DNA of 64,000 bases from F23-D06 sp947167635 (GCA_947167635.1 CAMVIT010000005.1:1-64000); one strand, 5' to 3'; shown: positions 45,092-54,080, counted from the stretch's first letter. Translations and numbers: made by a program. The notes: a model not told the origin generated them from the sequence alone.

Positions 45092-45110
45092 AATGATTTA
45101 AGAAATCATT
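45092..45110 (-). promoter_or_regulatory. Perfect 8-bp hairpin just before the retropepsin-like gene
   Basis: AATGATTT, three bases, AAATCATT: a perfect 8-bp stem with a 3-base loop that ends 5 bases before the ATG at 45087 on the minus strand. It could shield the translation start or be an operator. No T-tract, so it is not a simple terminator. Confidence 0.4.
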
Positions 45111-45140
45111 GCAAATCCGGGAAAGAATGCACCCCTCTTT

Positions 45141-46052
45141 TCATAGCCAATGTTTCTTTACGAAGAAAATGACCAGTCCGATCAAAATTGCGGCGCAGAA
45201 GCCAACAACAATCAGGAATGCATACGGTGATTCTGCAAATGGAAGGTTCACATTCATGCCATAAAGTCCGCTGATGAAGGTTAATGGCAACACGATGGTG
45301 GATATGATAGTGAGCATGCGCATGATTTCGTTGGTCTTGTTGGTCTGCAACGAGTCGAATGTGCTCGACAGGCCGTCCACCAACTCGCCGTAGTCGTCAA
45401 TCATATCCCACATCTTCTGATAGAAGTCGAGGATGTTGCCCCAGTAGTCTTCCATGTCGTCGGCAAAGCCCCTGACGTCACCGGATTCGAAGAGCTTGAA
45501 GAGACGCAGCTGCGGCTTGAACATGGTGTTGAGCTGGATGATGTTCTTGCGGAATCGGGAAATCTGTTCAATGATGGTCTCCGACTTGCTGCTGAAAAGC
45601 TCGCGGTTGATGAAGTCGAGTTCTGTGCCCATGCGTTCCACAAGCAGGAATGTCTCTTTCATCATCCTATATAATATATGGTATAGGATGGCATCGCTGG
45701 TGCCGCTGATGTCATCCTCGTCTTCCGGCTCGGGATGAATCTTGGTGTAGTTGAAGAGGTCCTGCACCACATAGTGCGAGTTGCCGACCGTGATCAGATA
45801 ATCCTGTCCCCAGAAAATCTTGGTTTCCTCGGTCTTGACAAGCTGCGTGCGCTTGTCCATCAACGGAAAATGAAAGACAAGGAAGAAATAGTCGTCGTAA
45901 ATGTCGATTTTGGGGCGTTGTACAAAACTGGAGCAGTCGTCAATGTCCAACGGGTGAAAGTGGAAGTTATCCCTTAAAAAGTCCAGGTCTTCGACCGTAG
46001 GATTGGTGATATGATGCCATTTGAAAGTGCCAAAGTCAATGGTGTCAACCAT
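45141..46052 (-). CDS. corA: CorA-family magnesium/cobalt transporter
   Basis: A 303-residue divalent-cation channel. A large cytoplasmic N-terminal domain with long helices (FRKNIIQLNTMFKPQLRLF) is followed by two transmembrane helices at the C-terminus. The selectivity motif YGMN is present after TM1 (FISGLYGMNVNLP). Length and layout are typical. It has its own promoter (46127-46134). Ion preference between Mg, Co and Ni cannot be told from sequence. Confidence 0.93.
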   Translation of the reverse strand: MVDTIDFGTFKWHHITNPTVEDLDFLRDNFHFHPLDIDDCSSFVQRPKIDIYDDYFFLVFHFPLMDKRTQLVKTEETKIFWGQDYLITVGNSHYVVQDLFNYTKIHPEPEDEDDISGTSDAILYHILYRMMKETFLLVERMGTELDFINRELFSSKSETIIEQISRFRKNIIQLNTMFKPQLRLFKLFESGDVRGFADDMEDYWGNILDFYQKMWDMIDDYGELVDGLSSTFDSLQTNKTNEIMRMLTIISTIVLPLTFISGLYGMNVNLPFAESPYAFLIVVGFCAAILIGLVIFFVKKHWL

Positions 46053-46126
46053 AAAATAACCTCCTTTCTTATTGGGTTAGAAACTATGAAAACTACTACA
46101 TCTTGGTGTGGTTTACGAAACGGCGG

Positions 46127-46134
46127 CAAAGATA
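46127..46134 (-). promoter_or_regulatory. Promoter -7 element of corA (TATCTTTG)
   Basis: The minus strand reads TATCTTTG followed by CCGCCG, 75 bases before the corA start. Confidence 0.55.
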
Positions 46135-46203
46135 CAAAAAAAGGATAAATGAAAATGAAGAATAGAAAATAAACAGTGACAAAAAGCAGGTCGTTCCCAT
46201 GGG

Positions 46204-47808
46204 TCAAGGCTTGATATCCTTGTTGCCGGTGATGATGATTTTCCGGTCTTTGGCTGCCTGCACCCCATAAACGGTTTCTCTTGTCTCTTCGGTCTGAAAA
46301 CTTCGGTTTACAGCACCCTGAGGGTCTATGTGGATGGTGAGCCCCGCTTTCTCTCCATCAAGGTAGGGGACGAAAAAGTTGTCTTCCGTCTGTCGCAAAT
46401 AGTTGAGAAGGCTGTAGATACGGCGGGAGGAGAGGTGGAGGTTGTAGCCACTGTTGTGCAGCGGGCTGGCATAGCCGCTGACGGTGAGCTCCACGGTTTC
46501 GTCTGCAGAAAGGGCCTCGCGCAAATAGCGGGTCAGCCGTTGCAGCCGTTCGTAGCCAGTAGCCACGGAATCGCGCAGAAACCGCGACATCTCCGCTTCG
46601 GCTGCCTGCCGTGCCGTATCGGAAAGCCCACGGCCCGTTTCGCGCACATAGAGGGCTTTGTGCGTCATGTACTGGTTGTAGAGGGTGGGGTAGTCCGTGA
46701 CAGTGGTGTCCGACAGGGAACGCGGGTCAGGCTGGTCGTTTTGGAAATAGAGCGTGATGGGCAATACGGAGGCGATTTTCTCGTGGATATTTGGCTCGTA
46801 CTCGGTGGTGTCGGCTGCGACGGGGGATGATTCCCAGCGAAAGCGGAAAAGATCGTTGCAACATGTGTCGGACTCATCGGTGCCGTCGTGCGGCCGGTTG
46901 GAGGAGAAGTGGCCACACTCCCCGACAGGATCGAGCGTGAAATAAAAATCGTTGTATTCCGAGTTGAATGGTACACCCATGTTGGAGACAATGCCCCATT
47001 GGCTGAGCGACCCCGGACAATAGAAAATGTCGTATCCGCCGATGCCAAGGTGCTCGTCGGAGCTGAAGTACAGCACTCCTTTTTGCTTGTCATAAAAGGG
47101 CGTCACTTCATTGCCCTCTGTGTTAATGGCAGTGCCGGCATTGACGGGTGTCTGGTAATGGCCGTCCTTGACAATGGAATACCAGATGTCCAACTCGCCG
47201 ACACCCTGTTCCCGATCGGAAACGAAGTAGAGCACATCGAAGTTATCCGTCTCCGCGAGGTAAGGTTGCATCGAGGTGGTGCCTTCAGCATTGATGACGG
47301 AAGGCAATCTCTGGGGCTTTTGCCAGCTTCGGCCGTCGCGTCTGCTTTGCCACAAGGTGCATCGCAACTCTCCGTCATGATTGCGGGTGCAACGGGAAAA
47401 GATCAACAGATTTTGTTTTTCGTTGAAACAAAAATTGCTGTTGAAAGTGTTGCGTGCGTTGATGGAGAAAGGCAGCGGCTCCGCAGGCGTGAAGCTGCCC
47501 TCTGGTAACAATGTTGACTGATAAATATTGCAATACCAGCTTGTTTCGAAAATATGGTCGATATCTTCATCTGCGTTGGCGCGCAAGGATGTGAAATAGA
47601 AAGTTGAGTCCGGAAGCAATCGTCCGCAAAACTCCGAGAAATGCGTGTTGACCTCGTCAGGGAGAGCCTCCACGATGACAGGCAGGCTGTCGTGACGGAT
47701 GAAATAGCGCTGCTCTTCACGTTGCTGTTCCGTGAGCTTGCCCACTTGTGCTTGTGTGGTCACACCAATGCTGAGCAGAAGGATAATATGGATTGTCCGC
47801 AGCTGCAT
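46204..47808 (-). CDS. PD40-repeat/OmpA-family outer-membrane protein (PorE-like)
   Basis: A 534-residue exported protein from the ATG at 47808 (MQLRTIHIILLLSIGVTTQA signal). The middle holds PD40/WD40-like beta-propeller repeats (VLYFVSDREQGVGELDIWYS, VLYFSSDEHLGIGGYDIFY, FSSNRPHDGTDES). The C-terminal ~130 residues are OmpA-like (VELTVSGYASPLHNSGYN, LSSRRIYSLLNYL), which should bind peptidoglycan. This domain mix is typical of proteins next to PorP/SprF in T9SS-related loci. Its start codon overlaps the stop of the RarA-SprF ORF by one base, so the two are translationally coupled. Confidence 0.85.
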   Translation of the reverse strand: MQLRTIHIILLLSIGVTTQAQVGKLTEQQREEQRYFIRHDSLPVIVEALPDEVNTHFSEFCGRLLPDSTFYFTSLRANADEDIDHIFETSWYCNIYQSTLLPEGSFTPAEPLPFSINARNTFNSNFCFNEKQNLLIFSRCTRNHDGELRCTLWQSRRDGRSWQKPQRLPSVINAEGTTSMQPYLAETDNFDVLYFVSDREQGVGELDIWYSIVKDGHYQTPVNAGTAINTEGNEVTPFYDKQKGVLYFSSDEHLGIGGYDIFYCPGSLSQWGIVSNMGVPFNSEYNDFYFTLDPVGECGHFSSNRPHDGTDESDTCCNDLFRFRWESSPVAADTTEYEPNIHEKIASVLPITLYFQNDQPDPRSLSDTTVTDYPTLYNQYMTHKALYVRETGRGLSDTARQAAEAEMSRFLRDSVATGYERLQRLTRYLREALSADETVELTVSGYASPLHNSGYNLHLSSRRIYSLLNYLRQTEDNFFVPYLDGEKAGLTIHIDPQGAVNRSFQTEETRETVYGVQAAKDRKIIITGNKDIKP

Positions 47809-50087
47809 CACAGTAGGTCGTATGGACAAGGTTCCTTGCCGATTCGTTTGATGGTTTTTTTGCGGAAAATGTAGGATAATGTCAGCTCCACACTGCCGCG
47901 AGCATGTGTCGCTGCCACAAATCGGGAAACGTTGATGTCGTAGGCGACACCGAGCCGCACGTCTTTCCAATTGAAGAAGACATCGGCAATGATGGCATCG
48001 TTCCAGCGGTACAATAGGCCGCCACCCACGGAGTATATGGTGGTATAGCTGTTTTTTCGTTGGAAATATTCTACATTGACACCGAAGGTGTACTCGCTGA
48101 AGCGCCGCTGCCAACTGCTATAAAGCATGGGTTCCAAGGCCAGATCAGAGGTGAGCCCGATGCGCGAGAGGAAGTGGACACTGTATTTGACGGGCAGTTG
48201 CTCCAAGTCATTGCTGAAAGCTTCGCGAGGTTGGTTAAGGTGTGCCACTGACGTGCCCAATTGGAAGGTGTTGTGCTTGTCGGGAGAAAAACTCCAGAAA
48301 AAGCCTGCCCCGATGTCAAAAAACAACTGCCGGTTGTCTGGAAACAACTCGCTGGTGGGCAGGGACGGGTCATAATGACCGCTATGGAATTGCTCGTCCC
48401 AACGTGCGTTGCTGAAATCGACGTTGTTGTGCAAGATTCCACCATAGATTCCAAGTCCGATTTTGTGCTTGCCACGCCGCCCCAAATACTTAATGTACGA
48501 TGCTGTGACTATGGCTTGTATAGAGGTGTAGTTGAGGTCGCCGGCATGATCGAAATTAAAGCCCGCACCGATGCCGATGAGTTCTTGCCGTTGGTTGTTG
48601 CGATAGACAGATCCGTCAAGGCTGATTCCCATGGTCTGAAAGGGAACCGTTACGGAATGCCACTGCGTACGATAGGCGGCGGTGGCCCGGAAAAGTCCGT
48701 CGTAAGCCCCTGTGAGGGAAGGATTCAGCGTGATGGGCTGGTCATAGAACTGGGAAAAGTGGTAATTCTGCCCCCGTGCGGAGAAAAAAAAACAACACAG
48801 TGCCGTCAAAAGCAGGATGACATATTTGTATTTCTCGTTCCAGCAACGGCGCAGATATTTTCGGAGCTCGTTTTCACGCGGGTTGTCCTGCGGTTCGTAA
48901 ATTTTCACCCCACTCAGTTGCGGTGGCATGAATTCCTGCTCGACGAAGTTGTGCTCGAAGTCATGAGCATACTGATATCCCTTGTGGTAGCCCAACTCCT
49001 TCATCAGCTTGGTGGGTGCGTTGCGGATATGCAGCGGCACAGGCAGGTCGCCGGTCTGCTTGACAATGGCGTATGCCGTGTCAATAGCCATGATGGCAGC
49101 GTTGCTCTTGGGCGACGAGGCCAAGTAGATGGCTGTCTGCGACAGGGGGATTCGCGCTTCTGGCATGCCGATGACGTTCACGGCTTGAAAACAATTGTTG
49201 GCCAATAGCAGTGCGTTAGGATTGGCGTTCCCGATGTCTTCGGAGGCCAGGATGACCATGCGACGCGCGATGAAGAGCGGGTCCTCGCCGGCGATGAGCA
49301 TGCGCGCCATCCAGTAGACTGCAGCGTTTGGGTCGCTGCCCCGCATCGACTTGATGAAGGCAGAGATGATGTCGTAATGCTGCTCCCCGTTCTTGTCGTA
49401 AAGTGCTAAGTTTTGTTGGATCACCTGCAATACGCCTTCTCGGGTGACGGTGAGCACACCGTCCGTCGGCTGTGTCATCCAAGTCACCAACTCAACGGCA
49501 TTGATGAGCTTTCGGGCGTCGCCGCCTGAAATACGCAACAAGGCCTCCGTGTCTTCCATGACAATTTTGCATCCCAACTGTTTCTCTTGATAGTCCACGG
49601 CGGTTTGCAGAATGCGCTCCAAATGCACGCGCGACAAATTTTTCAACACATAGACCTGACACCGGGAGAGCAGGGGTGAGATGACCTCGAAGGATGGATT
49701 CTCCGTGGTTGCACCGATGAGCGTGACGACCCCCTGCTCCACAGCACCCAACAAGGAATCTTGCTGGGACTTGGAAAAACGGTGGATCTCATCGATGAAA
49801 AGCAGGGACCGGTGCTCCGATTTTTTGGCCTTCTCAATAACATCGCGAATGTCTTTTACACCGCTGTTGATGGCACTCAACAGATAAAAGTCGGCGCCTG
49901 TAAGCTCGGCAATGAGCAGCGCCAGAGTGGTCTTGCCCACACCCGGAGGCCCCCAGAAAATCATGGATTGGATGTTGTCGTTTTCAATGGCATTGCGCAA
50001 TACGGCTCCCTTGCCCATCAGGTGCTCCTGACCGACGTATGCATCCAGTGTCCGAGGACGTAATATCTCTGCCAAAGGCTTTTGCAT
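47808..50087 (-). CDS. RarA recombination ATPase fused in frame to a PorP/SprF outer-membrane barrel
   Basis: One uninterrupted 759-codon frame. Residues 1-422 are a complete RarA/MgsA AAA+ ATPase (Walker A GPPGVGKT 46-53, Walker B LLFIDEIH, sensor ATTENPSFEV), which acts at stalled forks. The RarA homology ends at NEKYKY. Directly after it comes a hydrophobic stretch VILLLTALCCFFFSARGQ that looks like a signal peptide, then a PorP/SprF beta-barrel (NYHFSQFYDQPITLNPSLTGAYDG to the end), a T9SS-associated family. No stop or ATG separates them (junction near 48821). Either the stop of rarA has been lost, or the barrel uses a non-ATG internal start. The two functions belong in different compartments. 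Confidence 0.85.
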   Translation of the reverse strand: MQKPLAEILRPRTLDAYVGQEHLMGKGAVLRNAIENDNIQSMIFWGPPGVGKTTLALLIAELTGADFYLLSAINSGVKDIRDVIEKAKKSEHRSLLFIDEIHRFSKSQQDSLLGAVEQGVVTLIGATTENPSFEVISPLLSRCQVYVLKNLSRVHLERILQTAVDYQEKQLGCKIVMEDTEALLRISGGDARKLINAVELVTWMTQPTDGVLTVTREGVLQVIQQNLALYDKNGEQHYDIISAFIKSMRGSDPNAAVYWMARMLIAGEDPLFIARRMVILASEDIGNANPNALLLANNCFQAVNVIGMPEARIPLSQTAIYLASSPKSNAAIMAIDTAYAIVKQTGDLPVPLHIRNAPTKLMKELGYHKGYQYAHDFEHNFVEQEFMPPQLSGVKIYEPQDNPRENELRKYLRRCWNEKYKYVILLLTALCCFFFSARGQNYHFSQFYDQPITLNPSLTGAYDGLFRATAAYRTQWHSVTVPFQTMGISLDGSVYRNNQRQELIGIGAGFNFDHAGDLNYTSIQAIVTASYIKYLGRRGKHKIGLGIYGGILHNNVDFSNARWDEQFHSGHYDPSLPTSELFPDNRQLFFDIGAGFFWSFSPDKHNTFQLGTSVAHLNQPREAFSNDLEQLPVKYSVHFLSRIGLTSDLALEPMLYSSWQRRFSEYTFGVNVEYFQRKNSYTTIYSVGGGLLYRWNDAIIADVFFNWKDVRLGVAYDINVSRFVAATHARGSVELTLSYIFRKKTIKRIGKEPCPYDLL

Positions 50088-50105
50088 AGCTGTTCAAAGT
50101 GTTGG

Positions 50106-50113
50106 CAAAAGTA
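50106..50113 (-). promoter_or_regulatory. Promoter -7 element of the rarA-sprF gene (TACTTTTG)
   Basis: The minus strand reads TACTTTTG followed by CCAAC, 19 bases before the RarA start. Confidence 0.5.
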
Positions 50114-50193
50114 CAAAAAAAAGTAATTGATTATTCGTGTTCGACAATCGGTGAATTTTCTTCGTTTAGCATGACTCATGTCGAAAATAATTG

Positions 50194-50201
50194 TATCTTT
50201 G
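50194..50201 (+). promoter_or_regulatory. Promoter -7 element of the S23-like gene (TATCTTTG)
   Basis: TATCTTTG followed by TGGCG, 27 bases before the start of the four-helix-bundle gene. Confidence 0.55.
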
Positions 50202-50227
50202 TGGCGTGAAAACTAATACTTTTTTTT

Positions 50228-50689
50228 ATGATGAATGAACTAGAAAACAATGTAAGTTTTTTCAGATTTGAAGATTTGAGAATTTATGACAAATCGATGG
50301 AATATATCGATTGGTTATATGGAAAGATGACACAAATTCCCTGCGACAATGCAGTGACAGTGCGGTTCCCGATAGCCGCTTTCCTTAAATCCGCCAGCAA
50401 AATCGCCTTGAACACGGCGGAAGGATCCTCCCGAAGCAAATCGCAGTTCTTGTATTACATGAAATTGGCTAAGAGCGCGGTGAGGGAGTGCGTCGTTTTT
50501 ACAGAAATATCCCGTAAGGTGAGCATCTTCGATGATGAAATGTATGAACATTCCCGCATTCAATTAATGGAATTGACGAAAATGATCGGCTCCTTGATCT
50601 CCTCGTTGCAGCGCAGCATAGGCTCCTCTGCCGCGGTGGATAAGACAGAGAATCCCATGGGGCCGATGTCGGACATTGACGAATTTTGA
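50228..50689 (+). CDS. Four-helix bundle protein (S23 / rRNA intervening-sequence family)
   Basis: A 153-residue all-helical protein of the S23 family, first known from ORFs inside 23S rRNA intervening sequences. FRFEDLRIYDKSMEYI at the start, IALNTAEGSSRSKSQF in the middle and AVRECVVFTEI follow the family pattern. Here it is not in an rRNA gene but is a single-gene unit with its own promoter and terminator. Structures of relatives are pentameric bundles; function is not known, with nucleic-acid binding suspected. Confidence 0.88.
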   Translation: MMNELENNVSFFRFEDLRIYDKSMEYIDWLYGKMTQIPCDNAVTVRFPIAAFLKSASKIALNTAEGSSRSKSQFLYYMKLAKSAVRECVVFTEISRKVSIFDDEMYEHSRIQLMELTKMIGSLISSLQRSIGSSAAVDKTENPMGPMSDIDEF

Positions 50690-50716
50690 TAAAAATTGTC
50701 CGTTTTTTTTTTTTTT

Positions 50717-50750
50717 AGAGGATGCAGAAATGCATCCTCTTTTTATTTTT
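50717..50750 (+). terminator. Rho-independent terminator of the S23-like gene
   Basis: AGAGGATGCA, GAAA, TGCATCCTCT: a perfect 10-bp stem with a GAAA tetraloop (50717-50740), then TTTTATTTTT. It is 27 bases after the stop. A run of 14 or more T lies just before it. Confidence 0.88.
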
Positions 50751-50752
50751 CT

Positions 50753-50760
50753 TATTTTTG
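50753..50760 (+). promoter_or_regulatory. Promoter -7 element of the C10 protease gene (TATTTTTG)
   Basis: TATTTTTG followed by CCAGCC, 19 bases before the start, immediately after the preceding terminator. Confidence 0.55.
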
Positions 50761-50779
50761 CCAGCCAAATTTTTAGGAT

Positions 50780-52870
50780 ATGAAAGTTCAATCAAAAACG
50801 TTTCTGCTTCTCTCTATGCTCCTTGTGACAGCTGTTTCCTCGTTTTCAAATCCTGTTGGGAAGAGGGCTATGATTGCATTCGGCCAGGCTGCTTTCAGAC
50901 AAAAAGCGGCTGCGATTCATCCGGAAGCTGTCTCTGCCGAGTTGAAGGATGTCTTCTTCTTGGGTGATGCGAAAAAACCCTCATTGGCAATCCTGAATTT
51001 CGATGGAGGATTTCTTGTCGTCTCCGGTGACGATGCCGCCTTCCCTGTCTTGGCCTATTCGTTTGAAAGTGGGCTTGATTGGGATGCCGCTGCTCCTGGC
51101 GCACGCTACTTTATAGAATCCTATCAGCGGGAAATCCAGCAGATGAGAAAACAGAATGTCCAGCCTACAGACGAGGTTCAGCGTGAATGGCAAGCCCTTT
51201 CCTCCAAGGATGTCCAGGATGCGACGGTTATCATCTCCCCTCTGCTGACAGCCCGATGGAACCAAAACAAGTTCTATAACCAGTATTCTCCGGAAGATTA
51301 TGAGTCAGGATCCTATTATGACAATCGCACCCCGAACGGTTGTGTTGCCGTGGCCATGGCGATGATCATGTATTACTATCGTTATCCCGAATGCGGTCAG
51401 GGGTCGCATACCAATTACACTGATTACGACGCCTATCACGTCAATTTTGCTCAACAGCATTACTGCTATGATGTCATGCAAGACCAGTTGGAACATTACA
51501 ATAACGAGGTCGCCAAGTTGATTTTCCATTGTGCTACCTCCGTGGATATGCACTATGCGTCCGATGGTTCCGGGGCCTATTCTCAAGAAGTGCCTAATGC
51601 AGTCACGACGTATTTCAGATATAGTCCCGATTGCGAAATACAAAGCAAACATAACTATAACTCTTCGGTATGGAGACAAAAATTGAAAACGGAGTTGAAC
51701 GCCCTCCATCCTATTTATTATTCGGGTTACTCTGAAGATGGCGGACATGCATTTGTCTGTGATGGCTATAATAGCGACAACCATTTCCATTTCAATTTTG
51801 GATGGGGTGGGTCTTCCAACGGATATTACAGCTTGAGCAGCAGCAATTCCCAAGCTGTGAATGGTTTTTCGTCGGGTCAGGCCGCCATCTTCAATTTTTA
51901 TCCCGCAGATCTTGATTACCCGGGCGATTGTCAATCCAGGGAAATTTTTGCCGAGAATGGATCCTTGGAAGACGGCAGTTCTGTCTTTGACTATCAAGAC
52001 AACCAAAACTGCACCTATCTTCTCAGCTCCCCTGGCGCAAATTCTGTCACGATCACCGTCCAGTCTTTTGAAACCCAACAGGGATTTGATTCGCTGAGCT
52101 TCTGGAATAAAAACGACTCCTTGTTGCTCACACTCTCGGGAGAAATGCCCACCACCAAGGTTTATGATTTTCTGACGGATAGCCTGTACATTACCTTTGT
52201 GACAGATGACTCCATCACCGATGCCGGCTGGAGAATACAATACCAATTCAATAGACCTTTGCAAATCTGCAATGCCGGTTTGATCACAGGACTTGAAGGT
52301 ACACTTACGGATGGAAGTGGCGACCAGGACTACAATCCCAACACGAGTTGCGTGTGGGTCTTCAGGAATGTCTCGGCTTCCAGTATTACTTTCTCGTTTG
52401 ATTCCTTGGACCTCAGTCCAGAGGATCGTCTGGTTTTCTATGATGCCAAGATTAATCCCAACAGATTGATTAATGTCTTTTCGGGCAATACCATTCCTGC
52501 TGATTTCACCGTGAATTCAAGTAAAGTGAGAGTCGGTTTTTTCACCGACAATTATCTTAATGGAGGTGGCTTCTCTTTCCGGTGGACATTCAATCTCCAG
52601 GATGGGATCCATCAAGAGGAAATGGACTCGGATTCATGGACTGTTTTTCCAAATCCTGCGACAAACAGGGTGAATGTGTCGCTGCCGGATGGCTGGAAAA
52701 ACGGTGCGATTGCCATATACGATATGGCGGGACGACAAGTTTTGCAGCAGCCAATTTCTGGGAACAGTACCGTTTCTTTTGATTCAAGTTCTTTAAATAG
52801 TGGTATTTATACGGTTGTGTGCCGGAGTGGAAATAAGACTCTGAAAAAAAAGCTGGCGATTGTTCGTTAG
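50780..52870 (+). CDS. C10-family (streptopain-like) cysteine protease with CUB-like domains and T9SS sorting domain
   Basis: A 696-residue secreted protease. After the signal peptide (MKVQSKTFLLLSMLLVTAVSSFS) comes a ~130-residue pro-region of the SpeB/interpain type (GGFLVVSGDD, FPVLAYSFE). The C10 catalytic domain has NGCVAVAMA with the nucleophile near residue 188 and GGHAFVCDGY with the His near 323, then FHFNFGWGG. Two CUB-like beta-sandwiches follow (residues ~395-490 and ~500-605). A T9SS type A domain ends the protein (VFPNPATNRVNVSL, LNSGIYTVVCRS). It should be exported to the surface or medium, self-activate, and degrade proteins. Relatives are PrtT and interpain A. Confidence 0.92.
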   Translation: MKVQSKTFLLLSMLLVTAVSSFSNPVGKRAMIAFGQAAFRQKAAAIHPEAVSAELKDVFFLGDAKKPSLAILNFDGGFLVVSGDDAAFPVLAYSFESGLDWDAAAPGARYFIESYQREIQQMRKQNVQPTDEVQREWQALSSKDVQDATVIISPLLTARWNQNKFYNQYSPEDYESGSYYDNRTPNGCVAVAMAMIMYYYRYPECGQGSHTNYTDYDAYHVNFAQQHYCYDVMQDQLEHYNNEVAKLIFHCATSVDMHYASDGSGAYSQEVPNAVTTYFRYSPDCEIQSKHNYNSSVWRQKLKTELNALHPIYYSGYSEDGGHAFVCDGYNSDNHFHFNFGWGGSSNGYYSLSSSNSQAVNGFSSGQAAIFNFYPADLDYPGDCQSREIFAENGSLEDGSSVFDYQDNQNCTYLLSSPGANSVTITVQSFETQQGFDSLSFWNKNDSLLLTLSGEMPTTKVYDFLTDSLYITFVTDDSITDAGWRIQYQFNRPLQICNAGLITGLEGTLTDGSGDQDYNPNTSCVWVFRNVSASSITFSFDSLDLSPEDRLVFYDAKINPNRLINVFSGNTIPADFTVNSSKVRVGFFTDNYLNGGGFSFRWTFNLQDGIHQEEMDSDSWTVFPNPATNRVNVSLPDGWKNGAIAIYDMAGRQVLQQPISGNSTVSFDSSSLNSGIYTVVCRSGNKTLKKKLAIVR

Positions 52871-52936
52871 GGCTTAAACATTTTGTCGCTCTGTTTGTCT
52901 TTATCGGCGATGTTTAACACAATAAAATCTACTATC

Positions 52937-54064
52937 ATGAAAAAGTTAGTCATTTCCTTAGGCATTATCTGCATGATGGCACTGTCCGCATCAGATATCA
53001 TGGGACAAACACCGGTCTCCAGAACGAACACTTCCTCCGCAGCGGCTGGCAAATCCCAAAGCACTGCAGTCCGCCAGGAAAGGAAGGGTGATGCTCAGAT
53101 GAGCAAAGCCAACACTAACTATCAGCGAGCACAGTCCTCTGTCGCACGTCCTGCCGCCACGAGTCAGCAGACATCAACCACTCGTCCTGCGGCCACGACC
53201 ACGACGGCTCGTCCGACCACGACGGCTCGCCCGGCATCTACACCTGCAAGCAGAACCACTACCAATAGCAGTGTCAGTTCCACTCGTACCAACACGAGTT
53301 CCTCAACGGTGACAAGGCCTGCTTCTTCGAGCACCAGTGTGAACCGTCAGGCTGCTACAAACGCTGCACAGCCGGCTACTACTTCTGCAAGCAGACAAAC
53401 GGGATCTTCCACGACGGCTAAGCCCGCCACCACCGCAACTGCCACACAACCTTCCGCACGTGAGACGGCCAATGCTTCTTCTGCAGCGACCACGGCCAGA
53501 GGTACGGCTCCCAGCAGTACATCAGAGTCAAGAAGAGGTTACAACGGGCAAGGTGTGGCCCAACCGCAACCCGCTCCTCAGGGATATACCGGAGGTGGCG
53601 CGAGTGGCGACCCCAAGATGCACCACAACCCCTTCATGCACCCGAATCACCACAACTTCGGCGGCCACATGACTGTCCCTCGTCATATACAACCGGTTTA
53701 CTACGGCGGAATTCCCTACTACTACTATAACAGCGTCTTCTGCACCATGTTGAACGGCTACTATGTGATCTGCAGACCTCCGCTCGGCGCCGTCATCGCA
53801 TACTCGATCTTCCACACCTGGCGTCCCGTTGTCGTGATCCACAGAGGTGTAACCTACTACTATGACGATGGTACTTTCTTCCGCCCGAGACAAAGAGATT
53901 ATGTCGTAGTCGCCCCTCCGGTGGGAGCCTTGGTGGCCGAATTGCCCAGCAACTATCAGACCATCGTACTCGAAGGAAGAGTTTACTACAAGGTCGATAA
54001 CGTTTACTATAAGGAAGTTGTGCTTGACGGGTATCTCTGGTATGAAGTGCTCTTTGTAGCTTAA
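52937..54064 (+). CDS. Exported Ser/Thr/Ala-rich protein with DUF6515-like C-terminus
   Basis: A 375-residue protein from the ATG at 52937 (signal MKKLVISLGIICMMALSASD). Residues ~30-215 are low complexity, rich in Ser, Thr, Ala and Arg (TTTARPTTTARPAS repeats), possibly a glycosylated stalk. A His-rich patch (MHHNPFMHPNHHN) leads to a Tyr-rich C-terminal domain (YYYYNSVFCTMLNGYYVI, APPVGALVAELP, YYKVDNVYYKEV) of the DUF6515 type. Bacteroidota often have such proteins in the envelope; function unknown. Compare the even more extreme lipoprotein at 58521. Confidence 0.75.
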   Translation: MKKLVISLGIICMMALSASDIMGQTPVSRTNTSSAAAGKSQSTAVRQERKGDAQMSKANTNYQRAQSSVARPAATSQQTSTTRPAATTTTARPTTTARPASTPASRTTTNSSVSSTRTNTSSSTVTRPASSSTSVNRQAATNAAQPATTSASRQTGSSTTAKPATTATATQPSARETANASSAATTARGTAPSSTSESRRGYNGQGVAQPQPAPQGYTGGGASGDPKMHHNPFMHPNHHNFGGHMTVPRHIQPVYYGGIPYYYYNSVFCTMLNGYYVICRPPLGAVIAYSIFHTWRPVVVIHRGVTYYYDDGTFFRPRQRDYVVVAPPVGALVAELPSNYQTIVLEGRVYYKVDNVYYKEVVLDGYLWYEVLFVA

Positions 54065-54080
54065 AAAAAATTTTTCAGGA

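Noticed and set aside
50228..50689. An rRNA intervening sequence, because of the S23-family protein
   Set aside because: No 23S rRNA sequence flanks it; it has its own promoter and terminator.
53145..53520. Possible CRISPR-like or satellite repeats (ACGACGGCTCG units)
   Set aside because: Irregular repeats that keep reading frame and encode Thr/Ala/Arg runs in an exported protein; no spacers of constant length.
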